Below are positions 19,152 through 28,515 of a stretch of DNA of 33,073 nucleotides, piece by piece. Each line of letters opens with the position of its first letter. Positions within the stretch are counted from its first letter, which is position 1. The stretch covers positions 1 to 33,073 of the forward strand of contig JAITNU010000055.1 in assembly GCA_031290325.1 (NCBI GenBank), written 5' to 3'. The notes beneath the pieces were generated by a model. That model saw only the letters and a list, made by a program, of their open reading frames with translations, did not search any database and was not told where the DNA came from. The translations under genes and the position numbers were made by a program. The stretch is from Treponema sp. (GTDB taxonomy: Bacteria; Spirochaetota; Spirochaetia; Treponematales; Breznakiellaceae).

Positions 19152-19964
19152 CTATCCAAAAGAACGAACCAACTGGTCCGTCAGCAGCCCCCACCCGTCA
19201 ACCAAAATAAAGAGGATAAGCTTGAAAGGCATGGAGATCATCACCGGAGGCAGCATGATCATCCCCATGGACATGAGAGCACTGGCCACCACCATGTCGA
19301 TAACAATAAAGGGAATAAAGAGGAGTATGCCTATCTTAAAGGCAATCGTTAATTCACTGAGAATAAACGCAGGGATCAGCACATAGGTGGGCACATCCGC
19401 CAGGGTTTCAGGACGGTCAAGTCCCCGCATGGCCATGAACAGCCTGATAGTATTCGGGTTTGCCCGCATCTGACTATACATGAAGAGACGCATTGGCTCT
19501 TCGGCTACCTGGTATGCCTCTTCCACGGAGATAGCACCATCTGCCAGGGGCTTAAAGGCGCCAGTGTAGATCGTTTCAAAAGTTGGCCACATGATAAAGA
19601 TAGTCAAAAAGAGGGATATACCCATGAGGACCTGATTCGGCGGAACCTGCTGAAGGGACAGCGCCCGTTTAACAAAATCCAGCACAATGGAAATCCTGAG
19701 AAAACTAGTCATCAGGATGAGGATACTCGGGGCCAGGGAAAGCATCGTAATGAGCAGGAGGAGCTGGAGGGAAAAGGCAACTTCCTGGCCGGTTTCAGGG
19801 TTCCTGACCGTGAGGTCAACAAAGGGAATCACCGGGCTTGCAGCAGGCTGCGGAATATTCATGGTTCCCGGACTTGCCATATCCGGGAACCCGGGTGTTT
19901 GAGCCGAAAGCAGAACCGGAAGGAAAAAAAGACAAACCATTCCCGCGAGCCTGGCATATTTCAT
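19152..19964 (-). CDS. fliP: Flagellar export protein FliP
   Basis: Signal peptide then FliP core (TSFLRISIVLDFVKRALSLQQVPPNQVLMGISLFLTIFIMWPTF). Confidence 0.96.
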   Translation of the reverse strand: MKYARLAGMVCLFFLPVLLSAQTPGFPDMASPGTMNIPQPAASPVIPFVDLTVRNPETGQEVAFSLQLLLLITMLSLAPSILILMTSFLRISIVLDFVKRALSLQQVPPNQVLMGISLFLTIFIMWPTFETIYTGAFKPLADGAISVEEAYQVAEEPMRLFMYSQMRANPNTIRLFMAMRGLDRPETLADVPTYVLIPAFILSELTIAFKIGILLFIPFIVIDMVVASALMSMGMIMLPPVMISMPFKLILFILVDGWGLLTDQLVRSFG

Positions 19965-20684
19965 CTAAAGCCCCCGCAGCCTTTCCCGGCGTTTACGAAC
20001 ATTTTCCGCTTTAATACCCTGGGTGTCCGGAACCGCTCCTCCTCCCAAGCGGCGCAGCATCTGTGAAAAATCAAACAACTTTGCTGTTCCCATTTCAGCA
20101 TTTTTACGGGATTCATCAAGCAGCATGGCATCTATTGTTTCCTGATCCCCTAACTCCGATATGAGGGAAACTCCCCCTTCACTGGCCCCGACGAGCCACG
20201 CCTTGGAACCAACCGCTACTACGGCAGCAAAAGCACCTGCCCCAACATGAACCCGCGCAAGCACCTTGAGATGAGGGTTCTTCTGTTCCGGGGGCCGGGA
20301 AATCCGTTTTAAAAAAAAGACAATCCCATAAATTGCCACAGCGACTAAGGCAAGCACCAGAATCATACGGAGGATTGAAAAAACCGACGCCCCTCCTTGT
20401 AGCGGAACCGCCGCCGGTTCCCCCAGGACTATGGCACGCTCCCCCTCACGACCGGGAAGCCCTTCGCTTTGGGTTTGAGCGGATAATCCGGCACCCCCGT
20501 CACTAAACAAACCGCCTATTAAAATTACGGCTACTATGATACGAAACGGTCCCAGTTTCCCCTCCCCTGTACAACAGAATGCTATAAAGTTTAGTTCATG
20601 TATTCGCCCGTTCCATGGGAGAAACAATTTCCGTAACCCTGACGCCAAAGTTTTCGTCAATGACCACCACTTCTCCCTTGGCAA
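19965..20684 (-). CDS. fliO: FliO/FliZ-like flagellar membrane protein (start uncertain)
   Basis: Signal-like segment, TM FSILRMILVLALVAVAIYGIVFFLKRI and LKVLARVHVGAGAFAAVVAVGSKAWLVGASEGGVSLI typical of FliO; position between fliP and fliN/Y. Confidence 0.8.
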   Translation of the reverse strand: MPREKWWSLTKTLASGLRKLFLPWNGRIHELNFIAFCCTGEGKLGPFRIIVAVILIGGLFSDGGAGLSAQTQSEGLPGREGERAIVLGEPAAVPLQGGASVFSILRMILVLALVAVAIYGIVFFLKRISRPPEQKNPHLKVLARVHVGAGAFAAVVAVGSKAWLVGASEGGVSLISELGDQETIDAMLLDESRKNAEMGTAKLFDFSQMLRRLGGGAVPDTQGIKAENVRKRRERLRGL

Positions 20685-21660
20685 TGAGCTTATGATTCAC
20701 CAAGATATCCACCGGTTCACCGGCGAGTTTATCTAGCTCTATGATCGTACCTTCTCCCATCCCCAAAATTTCTTTGATGAGTTTCTTGGTACGCCCCAAT
20801 TCCACGGTCATTTCCATGTAAACATCCATGATAAGACCGATATTTCCATGCTCTTGAGCAGTAGGGTGGGGCATGAGATTCGGGAACTGAACTGATTGTA
20901 CATTTTGTACGTTAGCTGATCCCATCCCTCCACCGGGTGTACTTCCCATACCTTGCATTCCTCCCATCATGCTATTCATTGAACCCATAGCAGCCCCCCG
21001 GGAAGGCGCCGGGGCGCTTCCTCCCTTGAGGGCATGAGCGATACCTGCCGCAACACCGGAACCAAAGACCTCCCAGAGCTGCCGCGTTTTTCCATCTCCC
21101 AGATCAAGCTGATAGCAGGCAACCGGAAAATCACTCCCCGGCAACGGAGCCGTGGCCCTAGGCATATTAACCGCCTCTGGAGAAATCGAAGCAATGGATT
21201 TATTCCCGGTCTTATTGGTCAGGCCGGTAATCAGGGAACCCACGAGCTGGGAGCCTGCCTCACCGATGACCGACAGGGTCATATCATCCATCTTGATTTC
21301 ATCTTCCTCGGTTTTAAGCATAAGACCGGCGATTGCCCTGGCCGCATCCTCCGGCAGGATAAACATGTGCTCACCAGGAAACCCGGAACTGAAATCCGCC
21401 TTAACCACCGTAACCATATCAGGGAGCTGCTCCTGGAGGACATCCTGGTTGCTAAAAGATACCTCAGGTCCCTTCAGGGTGGCATTTTCTATGGACCCTG
21501 CGAGGGTGGAAGACAAGGCATTAACCGTGGCAGACAGGAAATTCTGCAATACCGTCCGATCCTCTTCAGAACCCCTCGGTGCGACCGCCACACCACCGGG
21601 AGCATCTCCACCTGATAATAATGCGTCAATTTCAGCCTGCGAAAGAGCGCTATCGCTCAT
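20596..21660 (-). CDS. fliY: Flagellar motor switch protein FliY/FliN (CheC-like N-terminus plus SpoA domain)
   Basis: N-terminal LSQAEIDALLSGG, CheC-like MTLSVIGEAGSQLVGSLITGLTNKTG, Met/Gly-rich linker, C-terminal SpoA (IGLIMDVYMEMTVELGRTKKLIKEILGMGEGTIIELDKLAGEPVDILVN). Confidence 0.93.
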   Translation of the reverse strand: MSDSALSQAEIDALLSGGDAPGGVAVAPRGSEEDRTVLQNFLSATVNALSSTLAGSIENATLKGPEVSFSNQDVLQEQLPDMVTVVKADFSSGFPGEHMFILPEDAARAIAGLMLKTEEDEIKMDDMTLSVIGEAGSQLVGSLITGLTNKTGNKSIASISPEAVNMPRATAPLPGSDFPVACYQLDLGDGKTRQLWEVFGSGVAAGIAHALKGGSAPAPSRGAAMGSMNSMMGGMQGMGSTPGGGMGSANVQNVQSVQFPNLMPHPTAQEHGNIGLIMDVYMEMTVELGRTKKLIKEILGMGEGTIIELDKLAGEPVDILVNHKLIAKGEVVVIDENFGVRVTEIVSPMERANT

Positions 21661-22688
21661 AGTTCTTCCTCCTCATCAGATGTGAGTTCTTCAAAATCTT
21701 CCTGCTCAAGTTCCGCGGTCTTTTTAATAATCTGTACCGCCATTTTCTTGCCAATAACCCCGGGCCGGCAGAGAAATTTCTTTTTATTACCGATATTAAG
21801 GGAATAGGGGTCCCCTACACGGGTATTGTAAAGGCATACCACATCCCCAATCTGGAGGGCAAGCACATCCCTGACCGGTACCTGTATTTGCCCTATTTCG
21901 GCTACTACATTAACATCGACGGTTGCGAGCTTTTCCTTGAGGATATTAAGATTTTCTGTGGTAGTTCCCCGGCGCACCGAAGAATACCAGAACTGGGCAG
22001 AAAGTTTCCCGATTATCGGTTCAATCGTCAGATAGGGTATGCAGAAGTTCATCATCCCCTCCACATCCCCCACCTTGGTTTCCAGGGTAACCAGGATCAC
22101 CATTTCCGTGGGGGGTACTATCTGGGCAAACTGGGGGTTCGTATCGATCTGGCCCAGACGGGGCCGCAAATCAATGACCGTGGTCCAGGCTTCCCGCATG
22201 TTCCCCAGGATCCGGACAATGATCCCCTCCATAACCGAGGTCTCGATATCCGTCAACTCATGCTGGGCCTTGGCGCCCTCACCGCTACCGCCAAACAGAC
22301 GGTCAATGACGGAAAAGGTTATGGCCGGATCAATTTCCAGGATGGCGTTTCCTTTCAAGGGATCCATGTTAATAATCGCGAGGGTGGTTGGCGTCGGAAT
22401 AGATCTGATGAATTCCTCGTACGTAAGCTGATCTACCGACGCCACATGAACATGAACCATGCTGCGAAGCTGGGCGGAAAGGCTCGTGGTGGTTAAACGC
22501 GCAAAGGTCTCGTGCATAATCGAGACCGTACGGATCTGTTCCTTAGAAAATTTATCGGGCCGTTTAAAATCATATATCTTGATTTTACGGGTATCCGCGG
22601 TGGGCTTAAAATCATCCGCCTCGGTATCTCCGGCATTTATCGCGGTAAGTAATTGATCAATTTCATCCTGGGACAGAACTTCGGTCAT
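21657..22688 (-). CDS. fliM: Flagellar motor switch protein FliM
   Basis: VLSQDEIDQLLTAI start, MHETFARLTTTSLSAQLRSMVHVHVASVDQLTYEEFIRSIP, C-terminal SpoA domain. Confidence 0.96.
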   Translation of the reverse strand: MTEVLSQDEIDQLLTAINAGDTEADDFKPTADTRKIKIYDFKRPDKFSKEQIRTVSIMHETFARLTTTSLSAQLRSMVHVHVASVDQLTYEEFIRSIPTPTTLAIINMDPLKGNAILEIDPAITFSVIDRLFGGSGEGAKAQHELTDIETSVMEGIIVRILGNMREAWTTVIDLRPRLGQIDTNPQFAQIVPPTEMVILVTLETKVGDVEGMMNFCIPYLTIEPIIGKLSAQFWYSSVRRGTTTENLNILKEKLATVDVNVVAEIGQIQVPVRDVLALQIGDVVCLYNTRVGDPYSLNIGNKKKFLCRPGVIGKKMAVQIIKKTAELEQEDFEELTSDEEEEL

Positions 22689-22755
22689 ACCCGTCTTCCC
22701 CGGACATTTTCAAAATATCCGGCTCCTCCAATTTATGTATTTATCAGGTTTTAAC

Positions 22756-22785
22756 TTTATACTCCCTAATATAAGGAAGTATAAA
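22756..22785. promoter_or_regulatory. 30-bp near-palindrome upstream of fliM (TTTATACT ... AGTATAAA)
   Basis: 8-bp perfect outer arms 22756-22763 / 22778-22785 with further partial pairing inside. Confidence 0.55.
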
Positions 22786-22849
22786 CCACTTCTTATGAAA
22801 TTTCAATTAAGGACCCCCCTAATTGATAAAAATTTTACAAACACTTCGC

Positions 22850-22890
22850 CGTGAGAAGGAAGCCCTTCCTGATAAAACACCCTTCTCACG
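22850..22890. promoter_or_regulatory. 10-bp inverted repeat CGTGAGAAGG / CCTTCTCACG with an overlapping alternative hairpin AGGAAG/CTTCCT, just downstream of fliL
   Basis: Arms 22850-22859 and 22881-22890; inner arms 22857-22862 and 22865-22870 share bases with the outer left arm. Confidence 0.6.
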
Positions 22891-22898
22891 TCAATACC

Positions 22899-23465
22899 TC
22901 ACATTTCCATGACATCAAGCTGGTTAAACAGAATTATCCGGGCTTTTGCCGTATTAAGCAACCTGGTATTGAGATATTCTATGATATCCTGTTTCAGTTG
23001 CGCTTCATTTTCAGGCCGCAAATCCACGGCGAGTTTACCATTGAAATAACTCCGCACAAAATCCCGCAGTTCATACAGCCGGCCAGTTAATTCCGTTGCG
23101 GCGGCATTATCATTGAGATCGTACCCGATGATCATATCCACCACCACCGCATAGGGGGTTGGATCCTGGGTACGGGTCCGTATTGAGCCGATGGCAGTAA
23201 ACATGGAATACTGGGGCTTAGTCCCCAGATAAGGGGAATTTTCCGGGACCAGGGTCTGGGATTTTCCCCCCTTATTGAGAATACTAAACGTAATGACCAC
23301 AATGGTTACGATCAATATTAACGCCCCAAGCCCGATAGCTACAAATTTGAGCAAACTGGGCAATAACGCGATTAAGCCGGAAGCCTTCTTTTTATTAGTA
23401 GAGACACCCCCTTCTTCCGGGGATTCGCCACTCTCCATAGTAAGGTCTTCATTATTTTCAGCCAT
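22899..23465 (-). CDS. fliL: Flagellar basal body-associated protein FliL
   Basis: Single N-terminal TM, RTRTQDPTPYAVVVDMIIGYD, LYELRDFVRSYFNGK; between motB and fliM. Confidence 0.9.
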   Translation of the reverse strand: MAENNEDLTMESGESPEEGGVSTNKKKASGLIALLPSLLKFVAIGLGALILIVTIVVITFSILNKGGKSQTLVPENSPYLGTKPQYSMFTAIGSIRTRTQDPTPYAVVVDMIIGYDLNDNAAATELTGRLYELRDFVRSYFNGKLAVDLRPENEAQLKQDIIEYLNTRLLNTAKARIILFNQLDVMEM

Positions 23466-23515
23466 GCTACCTCCAAATCCTTATTTCTATATTACCATAG
23501 CGTGTATACCGCACA

Positions 23516-24247
23516 CTATAAATGGCCCTCATCAAGGATAATGACATCAACCCGCCGGTTATAGGCCCGGCCTTCTGCCGTTTCATTAGTGCTTACCGGC
23601 ATGGTATCGGCAAAACCCGCCACCTGGAAGCGTTTTTCTTCAACCCCAATATCGGTGAGATAATGGAGTACCGCTATGGATCGAGCAGTAGAAAGCTCCC
23701 AGTTCGATTCCCACAGCCCCTCCCGGGGGTCCACCGGAATCGAGTCGGTATGGCCTTCTATCCTGAATTTCCTGCCCCGCACCTCCTCGGAATTCAAGAG
23801 ACTCCCCAAACGCAGGAGCATCGCCCTGGTATTTTCTATGTTAATGACCGCACTGGCAGGGTTAAAAAAAGCATCCGAAGCAAAACTGATGATAAGCCCC
23901 CGTTCGTCCTGGGTTATCTTTATCGTTTTGGTTTTGACTTCGGGATTAAAAAGACTCACCGCCTTCTGCAGCGCAGCACCCAGAGAACGGCCCTTGTCCA
24001 TAGAAGGCAGTGACATGATGGTATTGCCCAGTTCAGCGCTCTTACCGCTGGATATGGTATTTCCGCCCGTTGAAGCGCCCATGCCGAGATTGGATATCGC
24101 CGAAATAAAGGCCGCCATTTCCGCGGGATCCGCCTCAGTTGTATCAAACAGGGCAACAAAGAAGCAGAGCAAGAGGGTAACCATGTCGGAATAGGTTACG
24201 ATCCAGTCTCCTTTTACCCCTTCATCTTCTTTTTTTTTCCGTGCCAT
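23516..24247 (-). CDS. motB: Flagellar motor stator protein MotB
   Basis: GDWIVTYSDMVTLLLCFFVALF (plug/TM with catalytic Asp) and OmpA-like FRIEGHTDSIPVDP, NRRVDVIIL. Confidence 0.96.
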   Translation of the reverse strand: MARKKKEDEGVKGDWIVTYSDMVTLLLCFFVALFDTTEADPAEMAAFISAISNLGMGASTGGNTISSGKSAELGNTIMSLPSMDKGRSLGAALQKAVSLFNPEVKTKTIKITQDERGLIISFASDAFFNPASAVINIENTRAMLLRLGSLLNSEEVRGRKFRIEGHTDSIPVDPREGLWESNWELSTARSIAVLHYLTDIGVEEKRFQVAGFADTMPVSTNETAEGRAYNRRVDVIILDEGHL

Positions 24248-24251
24248 GATG

Positions 24252-25034
24252 TTACTCCAGCCCCGATGCCTGTTGCGCCGCTTTACGATCCCCTGGAGTC
24301 AGGTATGCAAGGAGCTTCGTCTGCAAGACCCGGGTGTTTTCTCCGGCCTGGATAGAGAGAATCCCCTCAATGATCATTTCCTTTACCTTGGTTTCCATGG
24401 CATCCCGGGTTTTGAGCTTCCCTGAAAGAGGAATCATGATCAGGTTGGCAATCATGGCTCCATAGAGGGTGGTGATAAGGGCGACCGCCATGTTGGGTCC
24501 CAGGGCGCTTTTATCCTCCAGGTTTTTCAACATGGCAATGAGACCAACGACGGTTCCCAACATCCCAAGTCCCGGACCCAGGGTACCCCACATGTTGACA
24601 ACCGCGATTTTACCGCTGTGCCGATCCTGGATCTGGTTCAGTTCACTTTCAAGAAGCTCCCTGATAATAGGCCCTTCGGTACCATCCACCACGAGGCGCA
24701 TCCCATTCTTCATAAATTCGTCGTCCAGATCTTCCAGTTCTTCTTCCAGGGCGAGGAGGCCCTCCCGTCTGGCCTTTTCCGAAAAGGCCAGAAGCCGCTT
24801 GATTACTTCCTGTTCGTTGAAACGGGGGATCTTCATGGCAAGCCCCATGGTGCCGAAAACACCTAATGCTTCGGGAATACTACAAAAGGTAAAAAGCCCC
24901 AAATAAGAACCCACCACCGTCATAAAGAAGGAGGCAAGGTCCATATAGGTCAGTATGGAACCCCCCGAGGTATAGATTGCCATGATGGTCATGGCAAAAC
25001 AACCCACCAATCCAATTATGGTAGATAGATTCAT
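24252..25034 (-). CDS. motA: Flagellar motor stator protein MotA
   Basis: Four TMs with GTLGPGLGMLGTVVGLIAMLKNLEDKSALGPNMAVALITTLYGAMIANLIMIPLSGKL. Confidence 0.97.
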   Translation of the reverse strand: MNLSTIIGLVGCFAMTIMAIYTSGGSILTYMDLASFFMTVVGSYLGLFTFCSIPEALGVFGTMGLAMKIPRFNEQEVIKRLLAFSEKARREGLLALEEELEDLDDEFMKNGMRLVVDGTEGPIIRELLESELNQIQDRHSGKIAVVNMWGTLGPGLGMLGTVVGLIAMLKNLEDKSALGPNMAVALITTLYGAMIANLIMIPLSGKLKTRDAMETKVKEMIIEGILSIQAGENTRVLQTKLLAYLTPGDRKAAQQASGLE

Positions 25035-25041
25035 AAATTAA

Positions 25042-25239
25042 TCACTCCTCATTTTTAAAGGCACCAATTTGCCGGCGGTATTCAATGATCCGTTCTAGTA
25101 CCTCGGGCACTTTTTCAAGGACGATCAAATGCTTCCCCGACAACATGAGCAGATTAGTATCCGGCTTAACTTCAATGGATTCAATCTGATGAGGGTTGAC
25201 GTAATATTCAGTGCCGTTAAGCCTGGTTACTTTAATCAT
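25042..25239 (-). CDS. flbD: Flagellar FlbD family protein
   Basis: 65 aa, MIKVTRLNGTEYYVNPHQIESIEVKPDTNLLMLSGKHLIVLEKVPEVLERI, between flgE and motA. Confidence 0.95.
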   Translation of the reverse strand: MIKVTRLNGTEYYVNPHQIESIEVKPDTNLLMLSGKHLIVLEKVPEVLERIIEYRRQIGAFKNEE

Positions 25240-25246
25240 TCAGGAC

Positions 25247-26656
25247 CTACCGTTTAAGGCTCAGAAGTTCCTGCAAGAGCTGATCCGCCGTCTGTATGGT
25301 CCGGGAATTTGCCTGAAACCCACGCTGGGTAACGATCATGTCAGTAAACTGCTCGGCCATGTCCACGTTGGACATTTCCAGGGATCCTGAGATGAGTTTG
25401 CCTTTGCCCGCTATGCCCGAAGGCCCGATATTGGCCTCCCCTGAGTTATTGGAAACCACAAAGTTACTATCCCCGGATTTTTCAAGCCCCCCCTGGTTGG
25501 TAAAACTGGCCAGGGCAATCTGCCCCAGGGTCCGGCTCGTGCCATTGGAATACACCCCGGTAATGACCCCGCTCTGGGCTATCTTGAAGTTATCAAGGTA
25601 CCCCATGGTATACCCGTCCTGAGAGATCGCCTTGGTAGAACTCGCCTCAGCGAACTGGGTCATGGAATTGACAAAGCCCCCCACTGTTCCCAGGTTCATG
25701 GTGAATTGCTGCCGTATTGGGGCACCGTCTTCATCAGGAACCGTGTTCGGTACATCATAGGCCACGTTCATGAGCACATTCCCTGCACCGCCGGATTCGT
25801 TTCCCGCAGCGTCTACGGCGCTCACCAGGGTGCCGCTATTGGAAAAGTTTATCGTAAAGTTCGCAGCCTCCCCGGCCGCAGGAGCCGCCTCACCGAGGCC
25901 AACCGCCACATTGGTACCCTCCTCGTTTTCAGGGTCCACATTCACCGCCACATTCCAACTGTTCGGGGCCTCCGGGTCCTGACTACGGGTCAGGGTTACC
26001 TCTAAGGTATGTTCGACCCCAAAGGTATCGTAGACCTTAATGGAGGTATTCCAGGTCCCGCTGGCACGTTCCAGGGCAGAAGCGCCTTCGGCGGGTATGA
26101 CCGGGGTCCGTTTATCCAGGTTACAGGCGAAGTTGACCGTCGCCGTCGCCCTGGCAGGGTCCTTGGAACCCACGGGGATGATGAGGTCTTCCACTTCTCC
26201 CGAAACATTCAGCATCGGGACGCCGTCCACTTCCTGGCTCATCCAGCCCTGGACCCGCATCCCATTGCCAGGATTCACCAGGGTGCCGTTCTCATCGAGG
26301 TTAAACGCCCCAGCCCTGGTATAAAAAGAATTAGCCCCGTCTTTCAGGATGAAAAAGCCCGCGCCCTGGATAGCCAGGTCCGTGCCCACGCCGGTGGACT
26401 GGAGGGATCCCTGATTGTGGATCGTATCAATGGCAGCGATGGACATGCCCAGGCCCACTTCTTTGGGGTTTACCCCCCCAATCTCGTCAGTCGGACGGGA
26501 AGCGCCTTGCAACTGTTGATAGAGCAGGTCCTGAAAATTGACCCGTCCTTTTTTAAAGCCCGTAGTATTGATGTTGGCTATGTTATTACCAATCACATCC
26601 ATCCGGGTTTGATGATTCTGAAGTCCCGACACACCAGAAAACAATGACCGCATCAT
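25247..26656 (-). CDS. flgE: Flagellar hook protein FlgE
   Basis: [48 protein letters not shown] and C-terminal [29 protein letters not shown]. Confidence 0.97.
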   Translation of the reverse strand: MMRSLFSGVSGLQNHQTRMDVIGNNIANINTTGFKKGRVNFQDLLYQQLQGASRPTDEIGGVNPKEVGLGMSIAAIDTIHNQGSLQSTGVGTDLAIQGAGFFILKDGANSFYTRAGAFNLDENGTLVNPGNGMRVQGWMSQEVDGVPMLNVSGEVEDLIIPVGSKDPARATATVNFACNLDKRTPVIPAEGASALERASGTWNTSIKVYDTFGVEHTLEVTLTRSQDPEAPNSWNVAVNVDPENEEGTNVAVGLGEAAPAAGEAANFTINFSNSGTLVSAVDAAGNESGGAGNVLMNVAYDVPNTVPDEDGAPIRQQFTMNLGTVGGFVNSMTQFAEASSTKAISQDGYTMGYLDNFKIAQSGVITGVYSNGTSRTLGQIALASFTNQGGLEKSGDSNFVVSNNSGEANIGPSGIAGKGKLISGSLEMSNVDMAEQFTDMIVTQRGFQANSRTIQTADQLLQELLSLKR

Positions 26657-26662
26657 ATCGCG

Positions 26663-27100
26663 TTACTCCTCAAATACCTTTGTTACCTGGTCCCACTGAT
26701 AATAGGTACCATTGACCAGCACCTCCGGGGCAGTGCCACGGGTTACCGCTTTAACCGTACCCTGAACCAGTTCATCCCCAGCCACCAGTTCCACGCCTTT
26801 TCCCAAGGCCCCTATCGCCTCATTACCCGCAAGCATCTGGTTGAGCCGGGAAAAATCATTGGCCACACTGGTCATCTGGTCCAAGGCAGAAAACTGGGCC
26901 ATTTGGGCGATGAATTCCTTATCCTCCATGGGAGCCGTTGGGTCCTGATAGGAGAGCTGGGTGATAAGGAGTTTTAAAAAATCATCCTTCCCCAGATTCT
27001 GCTGAGGATTTTTGCCCTGGTTTATCGTACCGTTGTGTTCCTTGACAATTTGGGCGATATCCGCCTTTTCCTGTACACTAAGCATTGCCTGAAGCGCCAT
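26663..27100 (-). CDS. flgD: Flagellar hook capping protein FlgD
   Basis: LGKDDFLKLLITQLSYQDPTAPMEDKEFIAQMAQFSALDQM. Confidence 0.95.
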   Translation of the reverse strand: MALQAMLSVQEKADIAQIVKEHNGTINQGKNPQQNLGKDDFLKLLITQLSYQDPTAPMEDKEFIAQMAQFSALDQMTSVANDFSRLNQMLAGNEAIGALGKGVELVAGDELVQGTVKAVTRGTAPEVLVNGTYYQWDQVTKVFEE

Positions 27101-27113
27101 ACTCCCTTTACTC

Positions 27114-28469
27114 CTATGCCAACATATTGATTGGGATATAATCCTGCCGGATCCGTCCCGTTACATCGCCGTTTTGCTCAGGGTATACCCCTGATTCCTC
27201 ATCCAGGGCATACTGGGAAGCAGCGAACCGTTCCGAAAAGAACCCGGCCTCGCCTCCCCCTTGCCAATCCGTTCCTTCTCCTCCGGTACCCGTACCGGAA
27301 GCAAGGGCCGTATCAAGGCTGGTCTCACCAAAACCCGAATCCCTAAAGGCCTGTTCCAGGGAATGTACTTCCCGTTCAAATGCCCGGAGGGCCTCTTCGC
27401 TTTCCACGATAATGTGCCCTGTTATCTTGTTTTCGGCCATTTCAAGACGTATCTTTACACTTCCTAAAGATTCTGGCCGGAGGGATAAGCGAATAGTTCC
27501 GGCTCCAGCATCTCGTAACACAACCGAGGCCTGACGCACGATATCCCCGTTCAGATTTTCATGCAGTTCCCGGGCCAGAATATCCTCGAAAGCCTGGGCA
27601 GGACGCTTATCTCCGGGGATATCGCTCTCGCTGTACGTTCTTGGTTCCGAAGGAAGTTCCACCAGGAGTTCAGTCTCATGAGCACCCACCACCGGACTTA
27701 AGTCCCCGGCGCCTTTCAGTTCCCCATCAGGGGCAACGGTTTCCCGGGAACGCAGATCCTGCACTTCCAGCCGTTCCCGGCGTTTATCCCGGGTCTTGGC
27801 ATCCGCAACCTTGGCGCGACCCGTATCCCCCGGCACTTCCCGGGCCTGCAGGACAACCTGGGGAGTATCCTTCTTCTGGGCGTTGCCAGCGGTAAGCCGA
27901 GGCCCCCCTTCTTTTTCAGCAGTTTTCCGCCCCTTTGGGTTTCGATCATCGGCTTTGAGTACCTCCTGGGCCGTGCCGGTATATGCCCCATTTTTCACCT
28001 CGGCCTTGAGACCGGTCTGGGCCGTTTCCCCAGGAGGGACCGCTGTTTTTGTCTTTACCGATGCATTTTGAAGGGAAAGCCCCGTGTTTTGCGTCTTGGA
28101 ATCTAAACGGCGGGAAACAGAAGGCGCCTTTTGAACCGGTTCGGCAGCGACCCCAAGACCCGCTTCCAACACGGGCATTTCACCGGGGAAGCGCCTGGAA
28201 CGATCCGGTCCAGTCCCCGCTTTTTTTACGGCCTTTTCGTCCAAGGCGACGGCCAGTTTTTTTTCCCCCTGCTTGCGGCCCTTAGGACCAGGGTCCTGTC
28301 CGGTCTTACCGGGGCCTTGTTTTGGATTCCGGACCAATCCCTCAAGGAGCTTGGCAAACACCCCCAGCCGGTCGTTTTTAAGGGATTTTGCGGTAACCCC
28401 CTTGGTTGATAGGGGTTTCCCACCTGGATCTCTGGGAATATCCTGTAAATTTTGGGGGGATACATACAT
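27114..28469 (-). CDS. fliK: Flagellar hook-length control protein FliK-like
   Basis: Long low-complexity N-terminus with C-terminal Flg_hook segment (LRDAGAGTIRLSLRPESLGSVKIRLEMAENKITGHIIVESEEALRAFEREVHSLEQAFRDSGF). Confidence 0.88.
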   Translation of the reverse strand: MYVSPQNLQDIPRDPGGKPLSTKGVTAKSLKNDRLGVFAKLLEGLVRNPKQGPGKTGQDPGPKGRKQGEKKLAVALDEKAVKKAGTGPDRSRRFPGEMPVLEAGLGVAAEPVQKAPSVSRRLDSKTQNTGLSLQNASVKTKTAVPPGETAQTGLKAEVKNGAYTGTAQEVLKADDRNPKGRKTAEKEGGPRLTAGNAQKKDTPQVVLQAREVPGDTGRAKVADAKTRDKRRERLEVQDLRSRETVAPDGELKGAGDLSPVVGAHETELLVELPSEPRTYSESDIPGDKRPAQAFEDILARELHENLNGDIVRQASVVLRDAGAGTIRLSLRPESLGSVKIRLEMAENKITGHIIVESEEALRAFEREVHSLEQAFRDSGFGETSLDTALASGTGTGGEGTDWQGGGEAGFFSERFAASQYALDEESGVYPEQNGDVTGRIRQDYIPINMLA

Positions 28470-28515
28470 AAATCCCGGCCTCCTTATCAGTTAATTCCGG
28501 AGGAACCGGGATGCG

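Noticed and set aside
20890-21010. Met/Gly-rich low-complexity segment in FliY/FliN as a separate peptide or repeat element
   Set aside because: In frame between the CheC-like and SpoA domains; most simply a flexible interdomain linker.
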